Positions 1 through 40,211 of a stretch of 64,000 nucleotides of DNA are shown here, piece after piece. This DNA comes from Prostheceraeus crozeri (Eukaryota > Platyhelminthes > Polycladida > Euryleptidae), in assembly GCA_907163375.1 (NCBI GenBank), contig CAJQUW010006373.1:415173-479172 (forward strand), written 5' to 3'. Position numbers and translations under genes: made by a program. The notes under the pieces are model-generated. The model was not told where the DNA came from and did no database searches. It was given only the letters and a program-made list of their open reading frames with translations. The stretch's first letter is position 1. Each line of letters opens with the position of its first letter.

Positions 1-780
1 CCAATGAGGTCTATAATTCGTTGATGAAAATCAAGAAAACATAAAGGACGAGACAATCAAAAAGCAACAATATTTCCAGTAAGTCGTGCTTGAAACTGCT
101 CTCAATTTCCTGTGGTCTTCATAAAATATTTTCTGCATCACAACTTTGAGTAATATGCGGCATTCTCTAAGTGATGAATGCCAAATGAATTTTGGCGTTT
201 TTCTTGCGTCCAATTTGTTTGCATATAATAATAATATTTGACATGAACATCTTTGACCTTGACAAATTACTTAAGAACATTGTTTCATATTCTACATAAT
301 TTTTAGAAAACGTGCATTTATGATGCTGAATATTCTACAGGTAAGGATGTGACATATCATTAACACTTCAAACTGTGCAGCTTTTGCCTATTGGAAGATG
401 AAATTTGAGTTGTGTTGAGATTTGTCATTGACTTCCACGGCATTAGTAAAACACATTTTTTGTAGAATCAGCTGATCTTATGCACACTTGCATAATAATC
501 TCCTTGTGCACCAAATATTCTCAATTCTGACCAGAGAGGAGTTGAATTTAAGATACTTGCTTCAATATGGTACTAATTTCTTTTCATTTTTTAAATATTC
601 AGGTGCTTCCTGCGTCATTTTCATTAAAAAGTCACCCATTGCAGGTTGAAATGTTATTTTTATATGATAAAATCTTTCTCTTTGCCTTAGATGACCGAGT
701 AGTTGAATCTTGTCGTTCGAATGCATGTATGTACATCTGTCAACCTTGAACAGCAACCATTCTCTCCTTATTCTACTTAT

Positions 781-918
781 GAGAAGCGATACTTATTCTA
801 CCATAAAGGATCTTCTTTAGGTCAATGGTGGCCATTCGCTTTGTCGATGGAGAAGCGATGCTTATTCTACCATCAAGGATCTTTTTCAGGTCTATGGTAA
901 CCATTTTCATGGACATTT
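781..918 (+). repeat. Two-copy 69-bp tandem duplication
   Basis: The segment starting gagaagcgat at 781 recurs at 850 with about 85 percent identity (cttattctaccat, aaggatct, aggtc and atggt are shared). The 69-bp period is a multiple of three, so both copies can be read in one frame with the theme EKR-LFYH-GS. No start, domain or splice context supports a gene. It is most likely a local tandem duplication. Confidence 0.6.
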
Positions 919-1224
919 GCGATTGAGAAAGGACTAGTCTGCTACAGGTGGGGAAAAGTCATTCAAAAATTTTTAATGCCGCAAAATGAACAGTACGTTT
1001 TTTAAATTCGCCGAATAGATGGTTTTTGGAAAAACTTTGTTGTTTAAATTAATTTCGAACACTGAAATGCAAGTGCGTCTAAATAACCACTATATCTGTT
1101 GCATTTTACAGCAGGCAGAAAACGATTTTAATTCGTATCAAAAATTGCCATTTTTCCGGTTTTACCATTTCGTGCGCCTTTCAATTTTTCTGCCTCGAGT
1201 TGCAAAAATCACCGATACAGCTAA

Positions 1225-1630
1225 ATCAGCTTAGCTTGTACTCGCCTGTCCCGATTTTGTCTCGATTTTTTGCCTTTGAATTTCTCGAAATTTAGCTGTC
1301 CCGATTTTTAGGATTTTGAAATTTGGATACTTCCTGTAGTCGAAGTTATGTGCTGTCGGGTCAATATTTCTTATATACACTAGTCACATACAATCACAGA
1401 ATTAGATTCATCTGCGCGCGCTTCGGTTTTCTAGAATGTAAGGGTTATATATTACCTTAAGAATTATCGACACGTTAGGTCCAACAATACATCAAAATGC
1501 TACAGTTACGTATATAATGTAAGGAAGAGGTATGATTTTTGTGTCCCGAATTTCTGAATTGGCGTCCCGATTTGTCTGGATTTTTTCACATAGGCGTCCC
1601 GATTTTTAGCCGACGGGTTGGCAGCCTTGC
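1225..1630. repeat. Degraded repeat with recurring gtcccgattttt, possibly a hAT-like relic
   Basis: The word gtcccgattt recurs several times (near 1247, 1297, 1563 and 1595). The segment ends in ttggcagccttg, which resembles the caaggctgcca type of terminus seen in some hAT elements. No matching left end or target duplication was found, so the family call is weak. Confidence 0.25.
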
Positions 1631-4600
1631 AGTTGCCACGAATTGAGGGGAGACACATCTTTTCGAAGAAAAACACCCAAAATTGGAAGCATCTTGTATT
1701 ACAAATGCAATTTCTCTTCGCTCCTATCTTACAATCATATTTTGAAATTCGCATTGTTTTTTTTTCTTTTCCATATGGAACTGCATGCGGAACTACTAGC
1801 TTACTCGCGGAGCTCATGGTGGAAGCCTGCAATGCAACTTTGCTTACTAGCTTGTATGCTTCTATTTGCTACTTCAAAAATTTTATTATATCGGGTCATT
1901 CTTGAAGAAATTGCACTGTATTATCCATGAGCAAGTCGCACTGTTTTAGAAAGTCAGATTTAGATGAATCAGTCTGTATCCCTTCAATTGCAGTGGGTGA
2001 AGTCTTGCGTCGATTTGCAGGGAAGAGTTTATGGAGAATTCTAACAATGGTCAAAACAATCTTCAAGCCTCATCAGTTTACAGTTCATAGTCACAAGTTG
2101 AAAAGGTACACACGATGAGAGAAATAGTTGATGCTCATTAAATGGATGATGACTTCGTAACGCTTTCAACATAATTTCCAGACAATATGTTATTGATCAA
2201 TGTGAAGAGAATCATCCTTAATTATTGCCATTCGCTTCGAGGTGCTACCATCCAACCGGAACGCTGAAGTCAGCTGCTGATATTCAGCTAGATGATCCTT
2301 TAAGTTATTTGCTTAATGTTATAAGCTACTTCCGAATGCCGTAAAATGAAAAATGCAATTGAAATGGAATGGGGTGATGAAGCGATTGCATGACTTCAAC
2401 GGATAGCAGACCGAAAAGTTCTTAAACTAAATGCAGACCACATTCCTATTCGCAGAGATGTACAGCTTAGCATCTTGCTAGGTCAAATACAAGGAGTTTG
2501 TTAGCCAGAACAATCCGAAACAAACGATGTTCTTCATTTTTTTGTTTATCTAACATGTAGGTTTTAGGTCTCACTGAGCATTTAATCTCAATCATTATTT
2601 TGGCATGTCAAACTGATAGGTATTGCTTGGAAATCATTATGTTTGTATCATTACTTGATTATGCTACTATAGATTAAAAAAATTAACTATCCATGAACTG
2701 AATAAGCACACATCCAGGCCATATCAGAGCAGCACTCGATCAAATAGTTGGAAGCCTGTACGAGACGTGGTATGAAGACAGCATGGACAATTTGAAGAGA
2801 TTCATCTCAAGGATGGAGTGCTTTACTGTTATTTCAATGTGCTTATTTATAGCCGCAGAAACGTCTGAAAGCACAAACCAATAAGAGGTGCAAGAGCCAG
2901 CGTCACGAGCAGGATTTCGAGATCAACGGTCAGCATTCCTCTGACAGTCCATTGAGATGAAAGAATTGGCGACTTGACCTCAAAGCAGGAAGTTCAGTTG
3001 GTTGGTTGTTTATCAGAACTTGTGTGACGATGATCCTTGAGTAGAGATCGAATTATAGGCCTACAGTAAGAAAAGGATTTTCATTTTCATCAGAACATCA
3101 ATGTGCTTGGCTCTTCTCACACATACATAAAATGTGAAGCAAAGCATCTTCACTCTATAGGAAGTTGAGTGCCTGGTCACTTTTGTGTCTGAATAGAGAC
3201 TCATAACAGACCGTGTTCTAGAGACATAGTCCATGAAGACTTTTATCCTGGAGGTCTCCATCCTGTAATGTGAGTATCATTAATGATCACGCACAGAGGG
3301 TGAAATCGAACTCTGATAACTTTCGGAAGCTGTTATTTATCTCGATGCAAAAAAGAATTAGGACATTAAAAGAATTGAAAAAAATCATGAGACGAGGCAA
3401 TATGATTATCCTTAATATTTGATGCAAATAGAACTCGTATTATGAAGAAGTGCGACGGTCTTAAGTGGTGTTTCACAAAGACAACGAACACAGTGCTAAT
3501 ATTAGATACAACCTACACTGCATCATACTGTTATGTTCAGTATTACTAGACTATGTAGACAACAAGTTCATGACAAAGGGTTTTTCATGAATACAAAAAC
3601 ATCGATTTTTATGGATTCGAAATTGAAATCTCATGTTTGTGAGAATGCTGCTTCTTTTCTCGATACTCAATTTCTAAATCTAGATGCGACAATTTTGATG
3701 GTATGTTGTTGATCAATAAATGATACTTTTTTCAGCAAAACAGTTAAGGTAGAAGACTACCTGCTTTTTGATATAACAATCCCAAAGATCTACTTAAGCA
3801 ATCTTCCTTCACAGTTCGATGGCCAATTATGCACACAATGCAGCTCTTGATATCAATCACTCCTATGTAGGCCTTCGTAAACGTTGCATCTGTGCCAATC
3901 TGTAGGAGTAATCATCGAAAGTGCTGGAGGCAACGGCCTGTATACTTTCGATACTATTAAATCCTGCTTACTTTCGTAAATCCAACCTAAATCAAAAGGC
4001 AGGAGTTTTACCTATTTACTGTTTCGTTGGTAGCATCAACTGAACGACGTTCTTTTGACTATCCTATCAACCTTGGTCTTTTATTAAGATGATTATAGTC
4101 AAGATAATCTGATAGTGTAGTGCATGAGGCAGCCTATATGATAAAGATGTCGATCAAGTTGACTTCTTGCAGCATAGTTTCAACTATAATTAATTCATCT
4201 TATCTGCTATCTTAGTCATAGCAAATTGAAGAGAATACATTTTGAGCATGTAGCATAATTATCCACCTGGGAGAACATTTTCAGTTCTATTTATCAATTC
4301 AATTCAAACTTAATTTCTATGTCATGAAAATTCATGATGAATCATCTAAGGCCGCGAGGTCTCACTTCCTGCTAACTCAGAACTTCAACATTATTGCAAA
4401 TGACATCATCATTACGCCATGTACGACACGAATAATGTGAACTTCCTTCTGGCGTATAGTACCCATAGCAATGCCTCAATGAGAAACCCGGAAGCCATTT
4501 TTGCGTTCCGTGTCGGTTTGTGAAGACTACTGGGTATGAACATTTTCGCTTGTAATTAACAACTTGTGCCTTTCGTCAGCGTCAGCGTCTGAATCTGGGC

Positions 4601-5521
4601 CTTTATCTGGAGATACTGAGTTTGTTGAGTTTCACTTTCACAGTGGGAAGTCCGCTTCTGGAATACGTGTTCTGTGTGCCGACAAGATTGCCTTTGATTT
4701 TCTTTGAAGTTTCATGTTTTCCGTCATCTTACACTGAATTCAGTGGAACCGCGGGTATTCATTGAAACAGACATCTGTCATTGGTGTATATATGGTTTTA
4801 CAATCCATCACTTCATCGTCTGAGTCTTTTGTTATTCCGGCTACGGTTGCAGTGGAGAACTACGCTAACATGTTTCGTAATCACAGACCATTAATCACAT
4901 GAAGTTGCATAGATACCACGATCTTCTGAAAAGCTGATTTAATACTTCTTTTTCTACTGTCGCAAGATCATTCCTATATCGCCTGTTATCTGATCAGATT
5001 AGCGTAAAAGGATATCCTGATCAGTGGCCATCTCACTTACCAGATCTAAAACAGTCGGTTTGAACATCTAGTGTTGCGAAGGCCGTGTTGGCTCACCCCA
5101 GCAAGCCGCCGAGTTGAGGCAGAGAATCGTGACTGATCGAAAAACATCGGTCCTAATGAGTTGAAGCCTCAGTTTTTGCTTTTGAGCTAGGAGTCGGCAG
5201 TTGACTTCTGAAGATGTGCATTTAAGCATTGTCTTCGATGGAGCGTTGATATACATCATGGCGTGTTATGAATTATTGTTTTGCTTTTGTTTCATCAATC
5301 ACAAGCCATTTTACTTATTAAGAGATGGTGACTAGTCATGTAGTTTTCTGCTGATAATTTTCATTACATTTGGTGATTAAATTTCAACGACGCGGTAAAA
5401 CATGATGCATTTTAAATAGCAGATTCCATACCTTTTGGATGGTGAAATATACGTGGGCATTTCAATTGCAATAAAAACATCAGATGACCGAATGTCCCAA
5501 CAAGTCAATCAGTGTAAAAAA

Positions 5522-5691
5522 AGTAGAATCAGTCCCTTTGCTCGACGTAATTTTATATTTAAAATTGTGAAAAATCTCACTCGGCGCATTCCGTCCTTCC
5601 GACAGTATCAAGGGCTTTGAATAAAAGTTCTATTTATTTTTAAAAATATTTTAAATAAGAAATTACGTCGAACAAAGTGAGCGATTCTACT
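5522..5691. mobile_element. Small MITE with ~45-bp terminal inverted repeats
   Basis: The left arm agtagaatcagtccctttg, continuing through cgacgtaattttatatttaaaat, is matched by the reverse complement of the right arm ending gattctact at 5691, with a few mismatches. The interior is about 80 bp and non-coding. The class is unknown because no target duplication is clear. It lies about 270 bp upstream of the first recognised DLD exon. Confidence 0.7.
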
Positions 5692-5938
5692 ATATATTTT
5701 TCAGCGAATATGACTAACCATGAAATTGCAGTAACAAATATTATTAAAGAGTTGATTGAAAACTCCAGAATTGTATGATGTTTTAATGAAATGATATGTT
5801 ACTGGTGCGTATTTCTTCTTACAGCTGTCAAAAGCCTCCAGGGCTTCGCAGAAGTTTTCTCTGTCAAACATTTCTAGGTTGCTATCATCATCGAGTGGTA
5901 AGTGCCCACTGTGTAGCCACATCCATTATCTAAAATAA

Positions 5939-33909
<27,971 letters not shown>

Positions 33910-36900
33910 GTGAGTATGGATTGCTAATTAGCCGATATTTCAATTTTGGATATTAAGCTTAATACCAAATGTTTTTTTCAAATGTGATGGCCATCCTTTT
34001 TATGGCAATCTATTATTGCATGATATAAAAAGTGTGAAATCCAGAAATGTGCTTGCTTTTCAGCTAATAATAATGACTGAGGTTTACATGGTTTAGCGTC
34101 ACTACTCTCCTTACTGGGGCTTGGACGGTGCCGACATAGTCGGACTTTAATCTGGAGCGTTGTGATCTTTTAGTCTGGATGCTCTTCTAATTGTATATTA
34201 TACTAATTGTATATTTTGATTTATGTAATTATGTTTCTTGTCAATCTCTCCTTAAATCTCCCCTCGCTCGTAGGTGGTCCTGTAGAAACAACCCATACTT
34301 GCCAAAATGGCCATGAATATTGATCATTAGGAAAAAACTGGGCTCCAGTACATAAAGCGTTGAGAAACGCTGGTATAGTAGAATACTTAGTACAGTCTGG
34401 AAATCCACAAAGTCCAGATAGTGTCGTCCAGAAAATCTTTCAACGCATCCGAGATTCGGTTAAGACAACTTCCAGATGAATTACCATGAATCACTCCAAT
34501 TAATTAGCGTCAGTTTTTATCGAAGAAACCAGGGATTCGATTGTGCAATCAGCATGCCTAGGACCCATTTTGAGGACATACAAAGTTAATCATTGTTTTT
34601 CTGTTGGCTCTCATGAATTTGAGGATGAATAATCTTATTGATGAAAATTAATCATTTTTCTTTACTGCTGAATTATTTTATTCTTAGATGAAATCTGATT
34701 AGGTAGCCAAATGCGCTTTTGCTTATTGTCAAACACTGATTTTTTTAATAAATCTAGTTGAAATTGTTTTAGAAATCGCTCTTCTGCATGAATATTTTCC
34801 GTCCTTTGATACTAAATGGAATATTCTGCACTACTTAACATTTTATGACAGTATGCTGAAAATGATGTCAAAACTGTATTTTGTGTTCTGAAGCACTCAA
34901 TTTTTCATTTGAAACATCTTTTTCTTTTATTATCAAAGTTTGTGATTTAACAAGCTTGACTTATATGATTTTCCCTATTCACGAAATTTTAAATTCTTTG
35001 CACAACATTACTGCATGTTATGATAAATACTATCACTGCAAATTTCGTCATCGTTTGTTATTATCTGTCATTCGATGACATCTTTCAGTAATAGACATTC
35101 TAAGGATTCACAGCATTTCAAAATGCTTTCATCAGTTGGTGCATGATTCCTGTGGAAATTTCAAAAATTCAGAAAGCCGCTGATACCTGCTAAGTTAAGG
35201 AGTGCATTCATTTGGTCATTTTGACCGCCTTCCCATGCTTATTTCGGCCCCGCCCCCTCCCTTTTCGGATCAGTGTCATGACGGTCACATTCATTGTTTA
35301 ACTCATCACTTGTCAGACTTGATGTCAAATATTTATGAAAGTCGTCTGCATCATCTACTGCTTTTTGTGATTAAAATTTTTCTCATCTTATATGATGATC
35401 AATGTGCTACTATTCCATGCACCACTCAGTGTAATGGAAAGACAACCTACTTTCAAGAAACAGCATTAACTTTCATGAATTGTCTTGTTCACGCTTAGTT
35501 CGAGCTGTGAATTTTGATGCTTGTTGTAGGAATAACTTAATAGTAGATTTATCCGAAGATGACTTTTATAATGTAAATTAACGTGACGATTTGAAATTGA
35601 TTACCTTACTGTAACTTCAAGCACAATGTGTATTGCAACACCTTACTATACTGTGCAATGCCTTTGACCCATTTAACGCGACTGTAAATCAGATTCAGAC
35701 AAGAACAATCATTTATAATTTTGATTGAAACTTATTTTGTGTTATTGCCATGTGATGGAAAAAAATACGAAATCAGGTCTGATAACAGTGTGCAATGGCA
35801 GTTTCTAATGCGCTCATGTATCTTTATCACGAACTTTCTCTTTAGTAGACCGATTCTACTTAGCAAAGCGAATATCATGTTCATGTGTTTCCACAGCGGT
35901 TCAAGTCGTCATGAAATAAGTTACCAAATGTGGTGCACTTTGAAACACTTTGCGCACAATCCCACCCTGTCTTTCGTCCGTGAATGACTTAGTCATTGTA
36001 AAGATTACAGAAAGATTGATTAGAGTAGAAAGATGTCCTCAGACTTGAACATATTATTCGTATTTAATTACTGCTGCCAAGGAATTTTCGTGATTGAATT
36101 GCTCAAGTCTTAGGACATCCTGAGTCATTGATCTATGGCGCAGCAGTTGTTTGGACACGGATGCAATCCAATGGCTTATGGGCCTGTAGGCCTACCATCG
36201 TTGTGTATTGCTATCGACTGCTTCGGACGTCCGGCTTCTCCCATGCAATTACTTCTCTTTCTTTCCTCTTTATCCAGACCATTATCGCTGACTTCAGGGG
36301 GAGCCATGAGTTGCCAGCCTGAAATAAAGGAGAATGTTGAAATTGTTCTTTTCCTTACAAGCTCTCTCTCCATAGCGACTTACCACATTCCTTCCTATTT
36401 GTTTATCTACTAATTCAATGAACTATTTAATAGTGGTGTTTCGCAGTTACTACTGGTCTACTTAACGAAACATAAAAGCGTCAAGAACAGTATTGTGTGC
36501 AGAGGAAGGTTCTCAATGAGCGCGTGAAGTTGAGCGATGAGTGTTTGGATGGTCATTGCGGCTGTGACATTGATATCCATTCTCTATCCTTATCTTTATG
36601 ATTCATTGCATTTATGCACAATGAATGATTTGGCAATATTCAAATATTTCTGTGCTAATAAATGCATAATCAACTTTATCATTGTTTGCAAGTTCACTTT
36701 TTATTGTGTCATGAAGAAATATTTTGATACTTCAATTGTTGGAGATCGTTAATCTTTTGTCATGTAATAACACAGTGAATAGTTACTGATAGTTTGAAAG
36801 CACTCTGTTTAAAAGATTTTTTTTCTGAACTTAAATTGATGATATACATGCTGGATAACATTGCATTAATTATCAAGCTCATAAATGAGTCATATTTTCA

Positions 36901-37233
36901 GTTCTTAAACAAACTTTCCATTGTAATTAGCAAGTCTATCCGTCTGACATTTTCTCAAGTGGTAACTAAAGGCAACCATTGACAATATTTCACTTAGAAA
37001 CCATCACATCATGCATCATACGAGTACTTTAGTACTATCATGTTGTCCAATAGGTATATGTTGTATTGACATTAAGAAGCGATTCCGGCTTTCGTACAAA
37101 CGTCCTTAAAATTCGATAGCGCCATTGAAGAAGTGTTGGTTCAATTCAAAAATTATTTTTCCGGGTATTATTCACAATCACATTATTTTATTCTTCAGAA
37201 TTCCAATCTCAAATGATTTTTATCAATATCCGT
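33910..37233. other. Start of the last known DLD intron, no exon found
   Basis: No match to the expected last DLD peptide (TLSEAF onward) was seen here. It holds the truncated SINE at 34090 and a short inverted pair near 36031-36122 (gatgtcctcagacttgaa against ctcaagtcttaggacatc). The rest is AT-rich and unrecognised. Confidence 0.5.
34090..34190 (-). mobile_element. tRNA-derived SINE, copy 2, truncated
   Basis: Carries the 3' body of the family in reverse (tttagcgtcactactc, ggggcttggacggtgccgac, tctggagcgttgtgatc). It stops before the tRNA-like head, so both promoter boxes are missing. Confidence 0.8.
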
Positions 37234-37287
37234 TACTGTGCTTCCTCTAATAAACGCCGTTGCGTTTGTTTAAAATCACCCAGTTTG

Positions 37288-37473
37288 TTGTCTCCGTGGC
37301 ACGGTGGATAAGTGCTTGGCCTAGCGCTCTTTCGGTTCAGAGGTCGAGTCCAAAAAGTGGCAATGGAAGTCGTCAGGAAGGACATCCGTACTAAAAGATC
37401 ACAACGCTCCAGATTAAAGTCCGACAATGTCAGCACCGTCCAAGCCCCAGTAAGGGGGTATTGACGTAAAACC
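37288..37473 (+). mobile_element. tRNA-derived SINE, copy 3
   Basis: The head cgtggcacggtggataagtg is an A-box-like start, and agaggtcgagtccaaaa is the B box. The body aaggacatccgtactaaaag, then acaacgctccagattaaag, and the tail agtaagggggtattgacgta match the other copies. It is complete, with no clear target duplication. Confidence 0.88.
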
Positions 37474-37812
37474 TTTATTTTTTGAGTGCGCTTAATAGAC
37501 GGCGGCGTTTATTAAAATGTACGATTGTCATGAAAATTTCTAAATTCAATAACAAAATAATTGCACATGACCTTTTCGGATGTGTCAATAACACTCAGCT
37601 GAAAGCTCATCAAGTATTCTTCCTATTGCATGACCGATGTCTTTAAATCACCGGTGTAGTGTTTCTATTTTCTATTCCTTTCTCATGGTCACTTGAAGGC
37701 GAGACTCGCACAAAACTTGACCTTGATGGGTCATGACATGACTCAGTTGCAGGCAGCTCTGATAAGTAACCGAATCTTAATCTATAGAAGATATCTAGCT
37801 TATGTGACTTGT

Positions 37813-38024
37813 GTGGTCTACGTGGCACAGTGGCTAAGTGCTTGGCCTAGCGATCTTTCGGTGCAGAGGTCGAATCCCGAAAGTGTCATTGGAAGTCGTC
37901 AGGAAGGACATCCGTACTGAAAGATCACAACGCTCCAGATGAAAGCCTGACTATGTCAGCACCGTCCAAGCCCCCAATAAGGGGGAGCAGTGACGTTTAA
38001 CAATCACACACACACACATACACA
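37813..38024 (+). mobile_element. tRNA-derived SINE, copy 4, complete, with a CA-rich tail
   Basis: The A box is tggcacagtggctaagtgc (about 37823-37841) and the B box gaggtcgaatcccg (about 37866-37879), spaced as in a tRNA gene and therefore an internal RNA polymerase III promoter. A ~120-bp body of unknown origin follows, ending agggggagcagtgacgttta and a short CACACA tail. SINEs of this kind move with the help of a partner LINE, and which one cannot be told here. Confidence 0.92.
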
Positions 38025-39110
38025 GAAGATAATTAATTTTCGAAATGATTAGAGTGTGAGGTTGATGTGTGGAACTTGTATTATGTGACTTCTTCTTATA
38101 TCGTAATAGAGACTAAAAGCAGAGCAATATCATTAAGCGTTCCAGTGACGCTTGTAAACTACATGTATATCCTTGTTTCTTAGCTAAATGGACGAGATAT
38201 GTACTACACTTAGTCATGCTGTTCTTATTTTCTTGATATCAGAGGTGCGGCGTTTATTATAAGAAATACGGTATTTATGTTATTATTGATACCTACTCAA
38301 TTAATCTAAATTTCACGTAAACAGCAGCCAAGACTTTTCACGCATTTCAATCAAGAAATTGCTCAAGATTCCAATTTAACTTCGTGAAGTCTCCGCGTCC
38401 ATAATATCCTTCAGCTGAGAGTAGTGTGAGAATCAGTGCTTCAAGTATGAAGACGAAGAAGTCTTTCTGCCTTTCGTCTCATTGATTGCATAATACTCGA
38501 GTTCAACGCGCAATGCTACGGTTATCAATCCTTCGGCTGATAATGCTAGAATACATATTGACGAGAATTTAAAATTGGAGCATAATTGCTGTAATTCCAT
38601 GATAAAGCACAGCATTGTAGTAGCTGTCAAGTTCTGATACATATTGGGAGTGCACAGTATCAATAGTAGTATGGGGAGCAGTTAACTCCAAGGAACATTT
38701 CTAGCATCTTTGGTTAACATGAGTTAATCATGTATTGCTGAACACCGGCTTTTTCTGAATTGTTATGTTGAATATACTTGCGCATGTGTGATCACTGAGC
38801 GACATGCAAATGTAATAGAATGAATGTATTTCCTCTTACTGATTGAGAATGGTAGTCAATAATTGATTCAAAACTAATTTATATTTATCAGTTGATTGCA
38901 TTGATTACTATATTGCAATTAGATTGCTTCCGTATAAAGATGAGAGATCCTACCCAAAACCCGAACCCGAAAGTGGGACAATTTTGAAGTCGGGTTGGTT
39001 TACCGCTGTTGTCATAAACCCGAGAAAACCGGGTTTTTCTAACTTTAACACACAGATTTTAGAGATCTGTCAGAATTTACGCATTTTTGTCTCAGAAAAG
39101 TACATACATA

Positions 39111-40209
39111 CAGGGTCTTCCAGATAAATCTGGACTATTTTCAATCTAAGCTGCTGACAGACAAATCGGTTATAAGGGAACATCTGTGTGTTTCTACATT
39201 ACTACTATGTCTATGCCGTCACGTGATATCGCGTTCACCGCTGTTACTACGTTAACCTGTCACGCGTGCGCATTACAAGTGAGCGTATCTGAAACAGTGT
39301 GCGCGCGAATTGACTTAAATTTGAATTTTTCAATCATGTCTCGCGAGTTGGAGCGACGTGCAGCGGTTTTGGAGGGTCTGCGTGCTGGTAAAACAGCTAC
39401 CGAAATCATTGCTTTCTTTGGTTACTCGAAGTCCTTCGTCTACAACATCCGGAAGGACTATGAGGCTGCACCAGACAAGGACCAAGTGACAGCAGAGAGG
39501 AACCCCACAAGCGGCGATCCGAAGACTTCCTGGAGGAGTTGAAGACCAACATTACCGAGGATCCAGGACAGTCGATGCGGCATCTGGCTCAGAAGATGGA
39601 CGTGGCCCGTTCGACAGCAGCGATGGTGACGTCATGCCGCCTCACTTCTTTGAGAAGGGACTGCGCCTCAACGCGGATGCCTACATTGACGTCCTGGACT
39701 CGGTGGTGAAGCCCTGGATGGATCAAGTCGCCAACGGGAGAGACTACGTGTTTCAGCAGGAATCCGCGCCAACCCACAAGGCAAGGAAGACCCAGGCCTG
39801 GTGCTACGAGAACTTCCCGTACCACTGGTCCCCCGACCTCTGGCCTCCTAGCTCTCCAGACTGCAATCCTCTCGACTACTACGTGTGGAGCGTGGTTGAA
39901 GCAGGTGTCAACAATAACCCTCACAGCACTTTGGGAGCTCTGAGGAGCAGTATTGTCCAGGAAATGGGACAAATTGACAGAGGAACCCTGGCCATGGCCT
40001 GCTCCAGCTTTAGGCACCGCCTTGAGATGGTAGTGGAGGCCAAGGGCGGCCATTTTGAGTGAAGTTGACTTAAATAACTTTTTTTTGTCTCGTTTTTACA
40101 AAATAAATGTGTTTTGGCACTAAATGGAGCTGTTTTGATTTGTCTTACAGTTAAAATCAATCATAGTTGAAAAGATGATTAAAAGTCCAGATTTATCTGG
40201 GACACCCTG
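39111..40209 (+). mobile_element. mariner-family DNA transposon, internally deleted
   Basis: The ends cagggtcttccagataaatc and the reverse complement of gatttatctgggacaccctg are inverted, about 36 bp with a few mismatches. TA flanks both sides (39109-39110, 40210-40211). The 1.1-kb length is less than a full element because the middle of the transposase is missing. Confidence 0.93.
39336..40062 (+). pseudogene. mariner transposase missing its middle
   Basis: The start MSRELERRAAVLEGLRAGK leads to an HTH (TATEIIAFFGYSKSFVYNI). After a frameshift near 39505, ELKTNITEDPGQSMRHLAQK and VARSTAA follow in another frame. The sequence then jumps directly to DVMPPHFFEKGLRLNADAY, losing roughly 100 residues including the first catalytic Asp. 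The second Asp position reads FQQESAPTHKA (Glu instead of Asp), while the third is intact in SSPDCNPLDYYVW. The C-terminus EAKGGHFE is at the normal stop. The copy is dead but its ends could still be mobilised. Confidence 0.9.
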
Positions 40210-40211
40210 TA

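Larger units (their letters stand above)
1..5521. other. Stretch without a recognised gene upstream of the first DLD exon found
   Basis: No coding region could be recognised on either strand; all open frames are short and resemble no family I know. The exon carrying the DLD start codon and mitochondrial transit peptide may lie here or before the window, but I found no arginine-rich peptide ending in a phase-matched donor. Two small repeats inside are listed separately. Confidence 0.5.
37234..38273. mobile_element. Unnamed DNA element with TACYGT and CTCTAATAAACGCCG ends, copy 1
   Basis: The left end reads tactgtgcttcctctaataa then acgccg. The right end, reversed, reads taccgtatttcttataataa then acgccgcacc. 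A subterminal block (cacctctgatatcaagaaaa, tgactaagtgtagtacat, read in reverse from the right end) recurs near the left end of the copy at 46610. Two SINE copies lie inside. The element is about 1.04 kb and non-coding. Confidence 0.6.

Noticed and set aside
4430-4540. A short frame reading NFLLAYSTHSNASM recalls the end of an LTR-element (Ty3/gypsy type) integrase
   Set aside because: The similarity is one short stretch with no LTRs, primer site or other domains nearby that I could recognise. At most a very old fossil of the family, too weak to list as a feature.
37813-37890. Possible genuine tRNA gene at the SINE head
   Set aside because: The A and B boxes are present, but the acceptor and anticodon stems do not form a full cloverleaf by eye, and the same head occurs with a constant body in dispersed copies, so it is a SINE.
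39589-40053. A 154-codon minus-strand frame opposite the mariner transposase
   Set aside because: It is the antisense shadow of the conserved mariner C-terminal coding region.
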